A DNA stretch of 53,349 nt. It comes from Ruoffia halotolerans (GTDB lineage: Bacteria; Bacillota; Bacilli; Lactobacillales; Aerococcaceae). Shown here one piece after another: positions 9,650 through 18,503 of the stretch. The DNA lies in assembly GCF_014049385.1 (NCBI RefSeq), contig NZ_JACAOA010000015.1:1-53349 (forward strand), in the 5' to 3' direction. The position numbers were made by a program, and so were the translations under genes. The notes beneath the pieces are model-generated. The model saw only the letters and a list, made by a program, of their open reading frames with translations, made no database searches and was not told the DNA's origin. Numbering within the stretch: the stretch's first letter is position 1; each line of letters opens with the position of its first letter.

Positions 9650-10408
9650 TTAACTTGTAATTGTTTGTGCAATATCAAACGCTTGTAACATTTCTGGAGA
9701 AGCATCATCGACACTAACGGTGTCAACAAGTGCCCCCTGAACGATAATACGGTCTATTAAGCCCGGATCACATGTAATTAATGTTACACGGCCTTCTTCA
9801 GTAGGATAAGTAACTTCTACTGCAGTTGCTGGAACAGTATCTATATAATCTACTTGATAAACATAAATATTCTCTAAGTCAGTTAAGTAAATTGTTTGAC
9901 CAATTTCAGCACGTATTAAAGGTTCAAATAACAATCCATCATTAATTGAGTAGTGACTTGCTAATGAATAGTTGGATACTCCCATTTTTTGATCAGGATA
10001 GAGCGTCCCTGCACCATAGAACATACCTTCATTTGATACACCTTTATTAATTGGTAAGTTCATTCCTAATTCAGGCATTGCGATTCCACCAATCGTAGGT
10101 AAATCACTTGGATTCACACCACTTGCTATAACTTCTCGAGCATTTAAGGTATTAATATCTCCCCAATCATATGTTACGTCTACACTTTGGTTTGTCTCAA
10201 TTTGTTCACGTGTTAAATTACCAACCGCGTTTTGAGTACTTCCTTGTTCAATTATGTAGCTTTTAATTGGATCTAATGCTAGCAATCCAACTGCTACTAA
10301 AATTAACAGGATACCAAAGAACATCCGTAACCCACCGCCACGCTTACGCTCTTTCTTTCTACTTCTTCTCGCTTCACGTCTTGTCTTGGGCTCTCTATTA
10401 CCACTCAT
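9650..10408 (-). CDS. srtA: Class A sortase
   Basis: Membrane transpeptidase that cleaves LPXTG between Thr and Gly and links surface proteins to peptidoglycan. It has 252 residues: an unusually basic cytoplasmic N-terminus (residues 4-28), a membrane anchor at about 29-48 and the sortase barrel beyond residue 100. The catalytic set is visible: His152 in LASHYS, Cys213 in TLITCD and Arg220 in DRIIVQG. The TLITCD signature and the single N-terminal anchor fit class A rather than pilin (class C) sortases. Its position next to the giant LPXTG protein suggests that protein is a substrate, but class A sortases usually serve many proteins. Confidence 0.93.
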   Translation of the reverse strand: MSGNREPKTRREARRSRKKERKRGGGLRMFFGILLILVAVGLLALDPIKSYIIEQGSTQNAVGNLTREQIETNQSVDVTYDWGDINTLNAREVIASGVNPSDLPTIGGIAMPELGMNLPINKGVSNEGMFYGAGTLYPDQKMGVSNYSLASHYSINDGLLFEPLIRAEIGQTIYLTDLENIYVYQVDYIDTVPATAVEVTYPTEEGRVTLITCDPGLIDRIIVQGALVDTVSVDDASPEMLQAFDIAQTITS

Positions 10409-10564
10409 CTACTTACCTCCAAAATTTTATATATATTAAAAAACACGTATTATATATCGAAGTTATAATAACACTTCTTTAAATGATATTGTAGGGAAAA
10501 TGCGTTAATTTAATAAAAAAGCAAATATTATTAGAAAAAACTTCATAATTAACGAAGATTTAGT

Positions 10565-10593
10565 TTGATAATTTTTTTGTAATCTTTTATAAT
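10565..10593 (+). promoter_or_regulatory. Promoter of the riboswitch-ATPase transcript
   Basis: A near-consensus sigma-A promoter: TTGATA at 10565-10570, a 17-base spacer and TATAAT at 10588-10593. Transcription would start about 10600, just before the riboswitch P1 stem. Confidence 0.8.
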
Positions 10594-10607
10594 TGTGATA
10601 ATAATTG

Positions 10608-10751
10608 TTCATAAGGGAGTAACTAGGGGAATTGTCCTCGTCAGTATCAACATCGATAAGTAGTAATTAAGCTACTGGTACTGTACTTAAATAGTGAGAC
10701 TTATGCCACCTGTATCGCATCCGCTTTATAGTTGGTATAAGTCTCTTTTTT
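10608..10751 (+). promoter_or_regulatory. yybP-ykoY (manganese) riboswitch with terminator
   Basis: The leader carries yybP-ykoY features: P1 formed by CATAAG (10610-10615) and CTTATG (10700-10705), the conserved GGGAGTAAC directly after the 5' strand of P1, a CGTCAGTATCAAC segment in the middle and AGTGAGAC before the 3' strand of P1. GAGACTTATGCCA (10696-10708) can instead pair with TGGTATAAGTCTC (10733-10745), followed by TTTTTT, as a terminator. P1 and terminator share the same strand and are mutually exclusive, which predicts transcription ON when the ligand stabilises P1. The family senses Mn2+ and often precedes cation-efflux P-type ATPases. Confidence 0.88.
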
Positions 10752-10796
10752 CTAGTAAACTACCTTATAACAAAAGAAATAGGAGGAATATTGTTA

Positions 10797-13487
10797 ATGA
10801 AAGATTTTGTTGCTTATCGTGAATCTAAAGATTCAATTGTCTCTAAGCTTGACAGTAACGTGTCACAAGGCTTGAGCTCTTCTGAAGCGCAAGCACGTAT
10901 TGAAAAATATGGTGCCAACGAAATTCAAGAAGAAGAAAAACGTACGCTATTACAAAAGTTTTTAGATCAGTTTAAAGACTTTATGATTATCGTATTATTA
11001 GTTGCCGCTGTTGTTGCTGGTTTTGTTGGGATTGCTGAAGGTGAAGGTATCGCCGACTCAATCATCATCTTAATCGTTGTTATTCTAAATGCTATTATGG
11101 GGGTATTCCAAGAGCAACAAGCAGAGAACGCCATTGAATCTTTACGTAGTATGGCTTCGCCTGAAGCACATGTGCGTCGTGATGGTTCTATGACCTCTGT
11201 TAAGAGTATTGATCTAGTACCTGGAGATATCATTACTTTAGAAGCTGGGGATGTTGTTCCTGCTGACGTACGTTTACTTGAAGCTAACTCATTACAAATC
11301 GAAGAAGCTTCATTAACGGGTGAATCTGTCCCTGTTGTAAAAAGTATTGAAACGATTAATAAAGACAATGTAGGTATTGGTGACCGTGATAACATGGCTT
11401 TTTCAAGTACTAACGTAACTTACGGACGTGGGTTAGGGATTGTTACTGGAACTGGTATGAACACAGAAGTTGGGCATATTGCTAGTATGTTAGCTAATAC
11501 GGAAGGTCAATTGACACCATTACAGCGTGACCAAGAACAATTAGGTAAAACATTAACGATTGCAATTATCGTTATCGCAGTCCTTACTTTCATCGTTGGT
11601 ATTACATTCCAAGACTTTGAAATCACACATATGTTACTTGTATCTATTTCTTTAGCTGTAGCAGCAATCCCAGAAGGTTTACCTGCTATTACAACGATTA
11701 TTCTTTCTCAAGGTACAAAATCAATGGCAAACCGTAATGCGTTAGTTCGTACATTACCTGCCGTTGAAACTTTAGGGAGTACTGAAGTTATTGCATCAGA
11801 TAAAACTGGTACACTAACTGTTAATAAAATGACGATTGAAAAAGTATTCTATGATGGCGAGCTTCATGACGCGTCAGAAGAGATTGCTCATACTAATCCT
11901 TTATTACGTTCAATTACATTCGCTAACGATACTGAAATCGATGGTAATGGTGAATTAATTGGTGATCCTACTGAAACGGCTATGATCAAATATGCGATTG
12001 AGCAAGGCTTCGATGTTAAAGATGCAGTAAGTACTGAACCTCGTGTAAACGAAGTACCGTTCGATTCAGACCGTAAATTAATGTCAACAATCCACAAAAT
12101 GGAAGACGGACGTTATTTTATAGCTGTTAAAGGTGCTCCAGATCAATTAATCCAACGTGCAACTAAAATTAATAAAAATGGTCAAGTTACAGATATTACT
12201 CAAAAAGATATTGATCATACACTAAAAGAGAACGAAAAGATGGCTCGTGAAGCACTACGTGTATTAGCTGGTGCTTATAAGATTGTCGACACAGTTCCAG
12301 ATACAATGAGTACTGAAACAGTTGAGCAAGATTTAATCTTTGCTGGGCTTGTTGGTATGATTGACCCTGAGCGTACTGAAGCTGGAGCAGCTATCCGCCG
12401 TGCTCGTGAAGCAGGAATCCGTACAGTTATGATTACTGGTGACCACGCTATCACTGCACAAGCAATCGCTGAACGTTTATCAATATTAGATCCTAACGAA
12501 CCTAACAACGAAGAACATGTTCGTACTGGGGCTGAATTAGACAACATGACTGATGACGAATTAGCGAGAGATGTTTCTAACTTCTCTGTATATGCTCGTG
12601 TATCACCTGAACATAAAGTTCGTATTATTAAAGCATGGCAAGCAAATGAACGTACTATCTCAATGACAGGTGACGGGGTTAATGATGCACCATCACTTAA
12701 ACAAGCAAACATTGGTGTTGGTATGGGTATCACTGGTACTGAAGTTGCTAAAGGTGCTTCAGACATGGTTCTTGCTGATGATAACTTCGAAACAATCGTT
12801 GTGGCTGTTGAAGAAGGACGTAAAGTATTCTCTAACATCCAAAAAGCTGTTCAATTCTTACTTTCAGCTAACTTAGGTGAGGTTTTAACTTTATTCTTTG
12901 CAACTTTATTCGGATGGACAATCTTAGAACCAGTTCATATCTTATGGATTAACTTAGTAACAGATGTGTTCCCGGCAATTGCTTTAGGTATGGAAAAAGC
13001 TGAGCCTCAATCAATGAAGCAAGCACCTCGTACAAAGAAAGATAGTTTCTTATCATTCGGTGTGTTACCAAGTATTGCTTATCAAGGTGCACTTGAAGGT
13101 TTCCTTACTTTAGCTGTTTACTATATTGGTGAATACATTCTAAAAGTAGAACATCAAACTGCTGAAACAATGGCATTCATTACACTTGGATTTATTCAAC
13201 TATTCCACTCATATAACGTTAAATCAATCTTTGGTTCATTATTCAGTGGAAATCCGTTTGATAACAAATACTTAAACGGTGCCTTCATTCTTTCTGGTGC
13301 TTTATTACTTGGAGTAATCTTAATTCCTGGAATTAACACATACTTCTCGGTAACTATCCCTGGACCAACTGAATGGGCAATTTCTATCGGTGTAGCATTC
13401 AGTATTGTAATTATCGTCGAGATTGTAAAATGGATCTTCCGTTCTACAGGCTTAGCTGATAAATACCAAAAGAAAATTGCTGAATAA
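10797..13487 (+). CDS. P2-type cation-transporting ATPase (Ca2+/Mn2+ efflux type)
   Basis: Membrane ATPase pumping divalent cations out of the cell. The 896-residue protein has TGES at 174-177 (actuator), IPEGLPA around 291-297 (TM4 ion site of the SERCA/PMR1 class), DKTGTLT with the phosphorylated Asp335, TGDGVNDAP at about 624 and a C-terminal membrane bundle. I chose ATG at 10797, not the TTG six bases upstream, because AGGAGG at 10781-10786 gives 10-base spacing for ATG and only 4 for TTG. The yybP-ykoY leader argues for Mn2+ as a physiological substrate, alone or with Ca2+; related streptococcal and lactococcal ATPases with this leader export Ca/Mn. Confidence 0.93.
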   Translation: MKDFVAYRESKDSIVSKLDSNVSQGLSSSEAQARIEKYGANEIQEEEKRTLLQKFLDQFKDFMIIVLLVAAVVAGFVGIAEGEGIADSIIILIVVILNAIMGVFQEQQAENAIESLRSMASPEAHVRRDGSMTSVKSIDLVPGDIITLEAGDVVPADVRLLEANSLQIEEASLTGESVPVVKSIETINKDNVGIGDRDNMAFSSTNVTYGRGLGIVTGTGMNTEVGHIASMLANTEGQLTPLQRDQEQLGKTLTIAIIVIAVLTFIVGITFQDFEITHMLLVSISLAVAAIPEGLPAITTIILSQGTKSMANRNALVRTLPAVETLGSTEVIASDKTGTLTVNKMTIEKVFYDGELHDASEEIAHTNPLLRSITFANDTEIDGNGELIGDPTETAMIKYAIEQGFDVKDAVSTEPRVNEVPFDSDRKLMSTIHKMEDGRYFIAVKGAPDQLIQRATKINKNGQVTDITQKDIDHTLKENEKMAREALRVLAGAYKIVDTVPDTMSTETVEQDLIFAGLVGMIDPERTEAGAAIRRAREAGIRTVMITGDHAITAQAIAERLSILDPNEPNNEEHVRTGAELDNMTDDELARDVSNFSVYARVSPEHKVRIIKAWQANERTISMTGDGVNDAPSLKQANIGVGMGITGTEVAKGASDMVLADDNFETIVVAVEEGRKVFSNIQKAVQFLLSANLGEVLTLFFATLFGWTILEPVHILWINLVTDVFPAIALGMEKAEPQSMKQAPRTKKDSFLSFGVLPSIAYQGALEGFLTLAVYYIGEYILKVEHQTAETMAFITLGFIQLFHSYNVKSIFGSLFSGNPFDNKYLNGAFILSGALLLGVILIPGINTYFSVTIPGPTEWAISIGVAFSIVIIVEIVKWIFRSTGLADKYQKKIAE

Positions 13488-13504
13488 TTAGTAAGCAAAA
13501 ATTA

Positions 13505-13540
13505 AAAGGCCGTTGAGCGTTGCTCAACGGCCTTTTTTAT
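13505..13540 (+). terminator. Terminator of the cation ATPase gene
   Basis: Perfect 14-base inverted repeat (AAAGGCCGTTGAGC at 13505-13518, matching arm 13522-13535) followed by a T-run. Confidence 0.9.
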
Positions 13541-13556
13541 ATGTGTTATAAAGTCT

Positions 13557-13603
13557 AAAGGAGCCAACTTATAAGATGAATATCTTTAAAGTGGACTCCT
13601 TTT
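13557..13603 (-). terminator. Terminator of hom-thrB
   Basis: Imperfect long hairpin with arms starting AAAGGAG (13557-13563) and CTCCTTT (13597-13603), extended inward by ATAAGAT / ATCTTTA. It lies just beyond the thrB stop on the minus strand, with a weak U-rich tail. Confidence 0.6.
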
Positions 13604-13607
13604 ATGC

Positions 13608-14492
13608 TTAATTATAATGCACTTCAACACTTTCGTGTTTACATGTCGATACTTGTTGCAGTTCTTTTAATATTCCCTCAACTTTATCTTCTGGACAAAG
13701 TGTTAAAACGGTTGGCCCTGCGCCACTTATGACAGTAGCATAAGCCCCATTCTTCACCGCAATTTCTTTAATCTCAGGAAACTCTGCAATTAATGGTTGG
13801 CGATATGGTTCATGAAATTTATCTTGCATCATCAACTCACCCATTGTTTTATAGTCTTTATTAACCATTGAAAGTAACATGACATTATTTAGAGCGTTTT
13901 GTTCGATCGCTACGCCTTTTTCGTACGTATCCGGAATCGCTTCGCGGGCCACTTTCGTAGAAATCTCGTAAGGAGGTATTGATAGGATTAAACTAATCTT
14001 ATCTAAGTTTAATTGATGATAAGCTAAGTAACCGTCTCGATAATATCCTACGAAAGCTCCTCCAGTGATACATGGTCCAACATTATCTGGGTGCCCTTCA
14101 ATCTTAGAGGCGAGTAAAATCTTATCATACATTGATAATCCTAGTTGACAATAATGATTTGCTAACTCGATTCCAGCCACAATAGCACTCGATGAACTTC
14201 CCAATCCATGTGTAAGTGGAATTTCACTCGACATTTCAATAAATAAATCAGGCATCACCTTATTATATGTCTTGGCAATACAAATGGCTGTACTAGCGAC
14301 GAAATTCGCTACTCCATTAGGTAAATCACGCAATTCTTCATCAAGAAATTCAAATTCCCATTTGTCACTCTCAGTTGCCTTAATATATAAATATTTATTC
14401 ACTGCCAGACCCATTGTATCGAAGCCGAGCCCAAGATTGGCGCTTGTTGCTGGTATCTTTAATGATACATTGTTCACACTATCCACTTCCAA
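13608..14492 (-). CDS. thrB: Homoserine kinase
   Basis: GHMP-family kinase that phosphorylates homoserine with ATP, the fourth step from aspartate to threonine. The 294-residue length is standard. The N-terminal strand LKIPATSANLG and the ATP-binding LTHGLGSSSSA at about 93-103 are diagnostic, as is the C-terminal SGAGPTV. The start is unclear: the frame opens with TTG, and GTG codons follow at codons 3 and 6; the last has GGAAGTGG upstream at reasonable spacing. It follows the hom stop codon by two bases, so hom and thrB form an operon. No thrC is present nearby. Confidence 0.93.
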   Translation of the reverse strand: MEVDSVNNVSLKIPATSANLGLGFDTMGLAVNKYLYIKATESDKWEFEFLDEELRDLPNGVANFVASTAICIAKTYNKVMPDLFIEMSSEIPLTHGLGSSSSAIVAGIELANHYCQLGLSMYDKILLASKIEGHPDNVGPCITGGAFVGYYRDGYLAYHQLNLDKISLILSIPPYEISTKVAREAIPDTYEKGVAIEQNALNNVMLLSMVNKDYKTMGELMMQDKFHEPYRQPLIAEFPEIKEIAVKNGAYATVISGAGPTVLTLCPEDKVEGILKELQQVSTCKHESVEVHYN

Positions 14493-14494
14493 TT

Positions 14495-15682
14495 CTAATC
14501 TTTAATTACTACGTATACTGCCTCAACTTGATGACTATTCTCTAACTGTTCTAATGCATTTGCACTCATATCTTCAGTAATGATAACTAATACATCTTCA
14601 TCAGCTATAACTTTATAATTTACATCTAATTTAACTTCTGTTTGCCCTTTTGCAAAGCGAATAAAGTATGACGCTGCTTCTCCAGCCAAGTCAATATTTG
14701 CATCTTCTTCAACAATTAAGTTTCCCACAAAGCCAAATTTAGCAATATTCATCACATCTGAAACTACGGCTGAAGCTGTCTCTAAACTTCCTGCACCTGG
14801 TCCGTAGAACATTGTTTCACCAAATGCATTTCCGTTGACATAAACCGCGTTTGCTGCGTCATTTACTGTTGCAAGTTGATGATTATTTGGTAGTAATACA
14901 GGTTCAACACTGATTTGAACTTTCTCACCATGATATTCACTCTTACCTAATAATTTCATTGTCAGCCCGTCAGCTTGAGCGTATTCTAAATCTTGTACGC
15001 TCACTTGACTGATCCCTCTAACTGGAATATCTTCAACATTTAAGTTTTGTTTGTAAGCGATACGAGATAGTAAGGCAATCTTACGTCTTGCATCCAAACC
15101 TTCCACATCATTGGTTGGATCTTTTTCAGCATACCCTTTTTCTTGGGCATCTTTTAATGCTTTATCGTAAGACCAAGCGTCTTGTGTCATCTTTGTCAGA
15201 ATATAATTTGTCGTTCCGTTTAAGATCCCCAATACGCGATTGATTTTATTCGCTTGTAAACCATACGTTAACGCATTAATAATGGGAATCCCACCGGCAC
15301 AACTTGCTTCGTAACCTAATTGCGCTTTATTTTCATCGCCAATTTTGGCTAATTCTTTAATATGAACTGCTAACATATCTTTATTTGCACTGACAACATG
15401 TATCCCTTTTGATAAGAATTTTTGGTGAAGACCAAAGGTAAAATCAATCCCACCCATCACTTCAACAACTAATTCTACATCACTATTCAATATATCATCG
15501 ATATTTTCTGTAACTATCACATTTTGAAAATCCGCGTCATGCTGGTTAGTAATTGTTTTAGCAAACACATGTGAAACTTCAATCGGTTCATTGGTAAACT
15601 GTTGGATCTCCATTTGATTCTCTTGAATCACTTTAATAACTCCACTTCCAACTGTACCCATACCTAAGATTGCAATCTTCAT
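14495..15682 (-). CDS. hom: Homoserine dehydrogenase
   Basis: NAD(P)-dependent reduction of aspartate semialdehyde to homoserine. The Rossmann motif GMGTVGSG is at the N-terminus, and the conserved catalytic segment GYAEKDPTNDVEGLDARRK lies near the middle. The 395-residue length is slightly short: the C-terminal part (about 325-395) looks like a reduced ACT domain (IRFAKG, VEAVYVV), so feedback control by threonine may differ from the usual 430-residue enzymes. AAGGAG precedes the ATG. It is transcribed with thrB and divergently from lysC, giving a compact aspartate-family locus. Confidence 0.94.
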   Translation of the reverse strand: MKIAILGMGTVGSGVIKVIQENQMEIQQFTNEPIEVSHVFAKTITNQHDADFQNVIVTENIDDILNSDVELVVEVMGGIDFTFGLHQKFLSKGIHVVSANKDMLAVHIKELAKIGDENKAQLGYEASCAGGIPIINALTYGLQANKINRVLGILNGTTNYILTKMTQDAWSYDKALKDAQEKGYAEKDPTNDVEGLDARRKIALLSRIAYKQNLNVEDIPVRGISQVSVQDLEYAQADGLTMKLLGKSEYHGEKVQISVEPVLLPNNHQLATVNDAANAVYVNGNAFGETMFYGPGAGSLETASAVVSDVMNIAKFGFVGNLIVEEDANIDLAGEAASYFIRFAKGQTEVKLDVNYKVIADEDVLVIITEDMSANALEQLENSHQVEAVYVVIKD

Positions 15683-15759
15683 ATTTAAATTCTCCTTAAT
15701 TTATATTAGAGATACATTAAAATTTCCCTCATGCATATTTTACAACAGGTGGTATGAAT

Positions 15760-15787
15760 TTGCCAATAAATAATGTATTATTATAAT
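15760..15787 (+). promoter_or_regulatory. Promoter of lysC
   Basis: TTGCCA at 15760-15765, a 16-base spacer and TATAAT at 15782-15787, about 28 bases upstream of the lysC start codon. The hom promoter must lie in the same 132-base divergent region, but I cannot place it with confidence. Confidence 0.65.
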
Positions 15788-15814
15788 CAGATTAAAAAAG
15801 AGGAGTAATAATAC

Positions 15815-17170
15815 ATGAAAGTTGCAAAATTCGGCGGAAGTTCACTAAGTTCCGCATCTCAAATCATTAAAGTAGCAAATATTATTAGAAATGATTCAAA
15901 CATTCGCTTTGTCGTCGTAAGCGCCCCAGGTAAACGTAATGATTCGGATATTAAAATAACCGACTTACTCATTGCCCTTCATACGAATCATTCAATCGGC
16001 ATATCGACGACAAGTATCGAAAATCAAATTATAGATAGATACCAACAAATTGCTGTAGAACTTGATATTAATGTAGCGATTGTTAAAGAATTCCAAGCAC
16101 AATTACATGATTTACTTCAAACAATTACGAATTCAGACAGATTACTCGATGCTTTAAAATCATGCGGTGAAGACTTTAATGCGCAACTAATCAGCCAATA
16201 CTTTAACAAAATCGGATTAGAAGCAGAATATAAATCACCAGAAGCTATGGGAATCTTTGTGACCGATGAACCCGGTAATGCCCAACTTCTTAAAGAATCT
16301 TATGCCAAAATCGCTACACATAAGGACAGTGAGAAAGTTCTTGTGATTCCAGGCTTCTTTGGTGTATCCAAGCAAAGAAATATCGTAACTTTCTCACGTG
16401 GAGGTTCAGATATTACGGGTGCGATTATTGCACGTGGGGTTGAAGCAGACATCTATGAGAACTATACGGATCAATCACATATTTACTCAGCTCATCCAGG
16501 CATCGTAAAAAATCCACATGCGATTAATGAAATTACTTATCGAGAAATGCGAGAGCTTGCTTATTCTGGTTTTGGTATTTTCCATGATGAGGCATTAACA
16601 CCTTTATATGAAGTTCGTATTCCAATTCAGATAAAAAACACTAATGCTCCTGAAATTGTAGGGACAAAAATTGTTGTCGACCGCGGAGAGGTTAAAAAAT
16701 ATCCAGTGATTGGCGTGAGCGGAGACGAAGGATTTATTTCTGTCACTATTAAACGCTACTTACTTAACCGAGAAGTTGGTTATACACGTCGTCTATTACA
16801 AATTTTTGAAGACCATGATATTAACGTTGAACATATTCCAACGGGAATTGATGATATCTCAGTTGTTATGCGCGCAAATCAATTTGAACATAATAATAAA
16901 CTTGAAGAACTGCTTGAAGATATTGAACAACAATTTGAGCCAGAATGGATTCATGTTGAGAAAGACTTAGCTATTATTGCGATCGTTGGTGAAGGAATGC
17001 GTGATACGATTGGTATTGCAAACAAAGCAACAGCTGCCTTTGCAGATAGTAATATTAGTTTACGAATGATTAACCAAGGAGCTTCTGAGATTAGTATGTT
17101 CTTCGCTATTCCAAGTAAGGACCTTAAAAAAGCTCTAAATAATCTTTACCAAAACTACTTTGAAAAATAA
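15815..17170 (+). CDS. lysC: Aspartate kinase
   Basis: Phosphorylates aspartate, the entry to lysine, threonine, methionine and diaminopimelate synthesis. The N-terminal KFGGSS motif (residues 5-10) binds the substrates, and FSRGGSDITG lies in the kinase core. Two ACT domains fill about residues 310-451 (GYTRRLLQIFEDHDINVEHIPTG; the second starts at IAIVGEGM). The 451 residues match the monofunctional class III-type enzymes of Lactobacillales. GAGG precedes the ATG. It is divergent from hom-thrB, and ddh elsewhere in the window would use the same pathway for diaminopimelate. Confidence 0.95.
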   Translation: MKVAKFGGSSLSSASQIIKVANIIRNDSNIRFVVVSAPGKRNDSDIKITDLLIALHTNHSIGISTTSIENQIIDRYQQIAVELDINVAIVKEFQAQLHDLLQTITNSDRLLDALKSCGEDFNAQLISQYFNKIGLEAEYKSPEAMGIFVTDEPGNAQLLKESYAKIATHKDSEKVLVIPGFFGVSKQRNIVTFSRGGSDITGAIIARGVEADIYENYTDQSHIYSAHPGIVKNPHAINEITYREMRELAYSGFGIFHDEALTPLYEVRIPIQIKNTNAPEIVGTKIVVDRGEVKKYPVIGVSGDEGFISVTIKRYLLNREVGYTRRLLQIFEDHDINVEHIPTGIDDISVVMRANQFEHNNKLEELLEDIEQQFEPEWIHVEKDLAIIAIVGEGMRDTIGIANKATAAFADSNISLRMINQGASEISMFFAIPSKDLKKALNNLYQNYFEK

Positions 17171-17178
17171 TTCATACA

Positions 17179-17231
17179 AAAATGAACCTGAACGATGACT
17201 AGGCTTTCCTAGTCAAAATCAGGTTCATTTT
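17179..17231. terminator. Bidirectional terminator between lysC and the CDF gene
   Basis: Arms AAAATGAACCTGA (17179-17191) and TCAGGTTCATTTT (17219-17231), with an inner GACTAGG / CCTAGTC stem. It is flanked by A- and T-rich tails, so it can serve both convergent genes. Confidence 0.88.
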
Positions 17232-17238
17232 TTACTTA

Positions 17239-18357
17239 CTATATTAAGATATTATAAGGGTCATAAACAATTTCGATATTTGAATGGGCGATATCACTCT
17301 CTAATAGAATATGACGTACTTCATTTTTAATTTTTTCATGCGTTTGGACTGAATCAGATGCTGTACTAATTGTCATAGACATCATATGCGCTTCGCCGTC
17401 TAAAGACCATAAATGGAAGTGCGATAAGCCATTGATATTATCGATGTTTTGAATTTCTTCCCGTAGTTTTTTACTATCTATATTATCTGGCACGGCTTGT
17501 AGGAACAGTCTCACCACTTTCATAAATTCTGGAAAGGTCTTATAAAGTATAAAGAGCGCAATCCCAATTGATAGTAACGGATCTAAAAAATACCAATCGG
17601 TAAAGTGTAACACAACACTCACTACTAATACTCCTACCCAACCTAAGACATCCTCAAGTAAATGAAGCGACAAGATTGATTCATTTTGCGATGAACCTTT
17701 ACTAATAATCCAAGCAGAAACCCCGTTCGCAGCAATTGCAAAAATCCCCAATAAGAGCATCCCTCGATAATTTACAGGTTCTGGATTCAATAGTTTTTCA
17801 CCGGAGTGAATGATCATCACTGCCGACCCTATCATCAGGACAACACTTGTGATCAGAGCTCCTAAAAGCGAGTAACGTTTATACCCATAAGAAAAAGTCG
17901 AGTCTGAGCCTTTTAAAGAAATCTTTTGGAAAAACCAAGCGAGCCCGATAGATAAGGCATCTCCAAAGTCATGCACAGCATCTGCTAATATAGATGCACT
18001 ATTAAATATAAAGCCAAAGATTGCTTCTAGTAAACTAAAGACAATATTAATTCCAAAGACGATCATCATATTGCGCGCCGCTTGACTCCCACTCGTAAAG
18101 TCCACATCATGACTATGGTCATGGCTATGTTCTTGTGAATGATGATGTTCATGCTCATGAAATTCGCGTGACTTTAAGCCTACTTTTTCATAGCTGAGTA
18201 ATCTTTGTAAATTTTCATAACAAGCAATATCTTCGACTTCAATTTCTAATTCCTCTTCATTAAGATGTATATGTTCTTTATTAGGTAATTGCTTAATTTT
18301 ATTAAATAATTTCTTAGCGTGATCTTGATTACGAATGCCAATGAGTTGATATTTCAT
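17239..18357 (-). CDS. CDF-family divalent cation exporter (zinc type) with extra N-terminal domain
   Basis: Cation diffusion facilitator that exchanges Zn2+ (or Cd, Co) for protons. It has 372 residues. Residues 1-75 form a small alpha/beta domain with no membrane segment, followed by a His-rich stretch at about 76-91 (HEHEHHHSQEHSHDHSHD), then six helices. The metal site in TM2 reads DAVHDFGD, and the C-terminal cytoplasmic domain contains GLSHFHLWSLDGE with metal ligands. I chose ATG at 18357; the upstream GTG lies inside the Shine-Dalgarno AAAGGTGG. The promoter carries an ArsR/SmtB-type palindrome, implying induction by zinc-like metals. The N-terminal domain is unusual for CzcD-like proteins. 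Confidence 0.92.
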   Translation of the reverse strand: MKYQLIGIRNQDHAKKLFNKIKQLPNKEHIHLNEEELEIEVEDIACYENLQRLLSYEKVGLKSREFHEHEHHHSQEHSHDHSHDVDFTSGSQAARNMMIVFGINIVFSLLEAIFGFIFNSASILADAVHDFGDALSIGLAWFFQKISLKGSDSTFSYGYKRYSLLGALITSVVLMIGSAVMIIHSGEKLLNPEPVNYRGMLLLGIFAIAANGVSAWIISKGSSQNESILSLHLLEDVLGWVGVLVVSVVLHFTDWYFLDPLLSIGIALFILYKTFPEFMKVVRLFLQAVPDNIDSKKLREEIQNIDNINGLSHFHLWSLDGEAHMMSMTISTASDSVQTHEKIKNEVRHILLESDIAHSNIEIVYDPYNILI

Positions 18358-18374
18358 AATAACTGCCACCTTTC

Positions 18375-18394
18375 ATATGAATTTATTTTCATAT
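18375..18394 (-). promoter_or_regulatory. ArsR/SmtB-type operator upstream of the CDF gene
   Basis: A perfect palindrome ATATGAA-N6-TTCATAT sits between the -10 box and the ribosome binding site. It contains the core TGAA-N6-TTCA typical of SmtB/CzrA zinc-sensing repressors. No ArsR-family gene is present in this window. Confidence 0.75.
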
Positions 18395-18398
18395 ATTT

Positions 18399-18427
18399 AT
18401 TATAAAGTGTATCCGTACATTTTTCAA
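18399..18427 (-). promoter_or_regulatory. Promoter of the CDF exporter gene
   Basis: On the minus strand TTGAAA (18427-18422), a 17-base spacer and TATAAT (18404-18399). The ArsR-type palindrome begins five bases downstream of the -10 box and would block initiation. Confidence 0.78.
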
Positions 18428-18503
18428 GTAATATCAGTATCATAGATATAAATATATAGGGTAATGCTCATGTCATTACCCCATCTTGAAATGTTCTTTA
18501 ATT

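Noticed and set aside
11000-12850. Long open frames on the minus strand across the cation ATPase gene (for example 12275-12838).
   Set aside because: They are antisense shadows of a strongly conserved gene, have no ribosome binding sites and give no recognisable protein.
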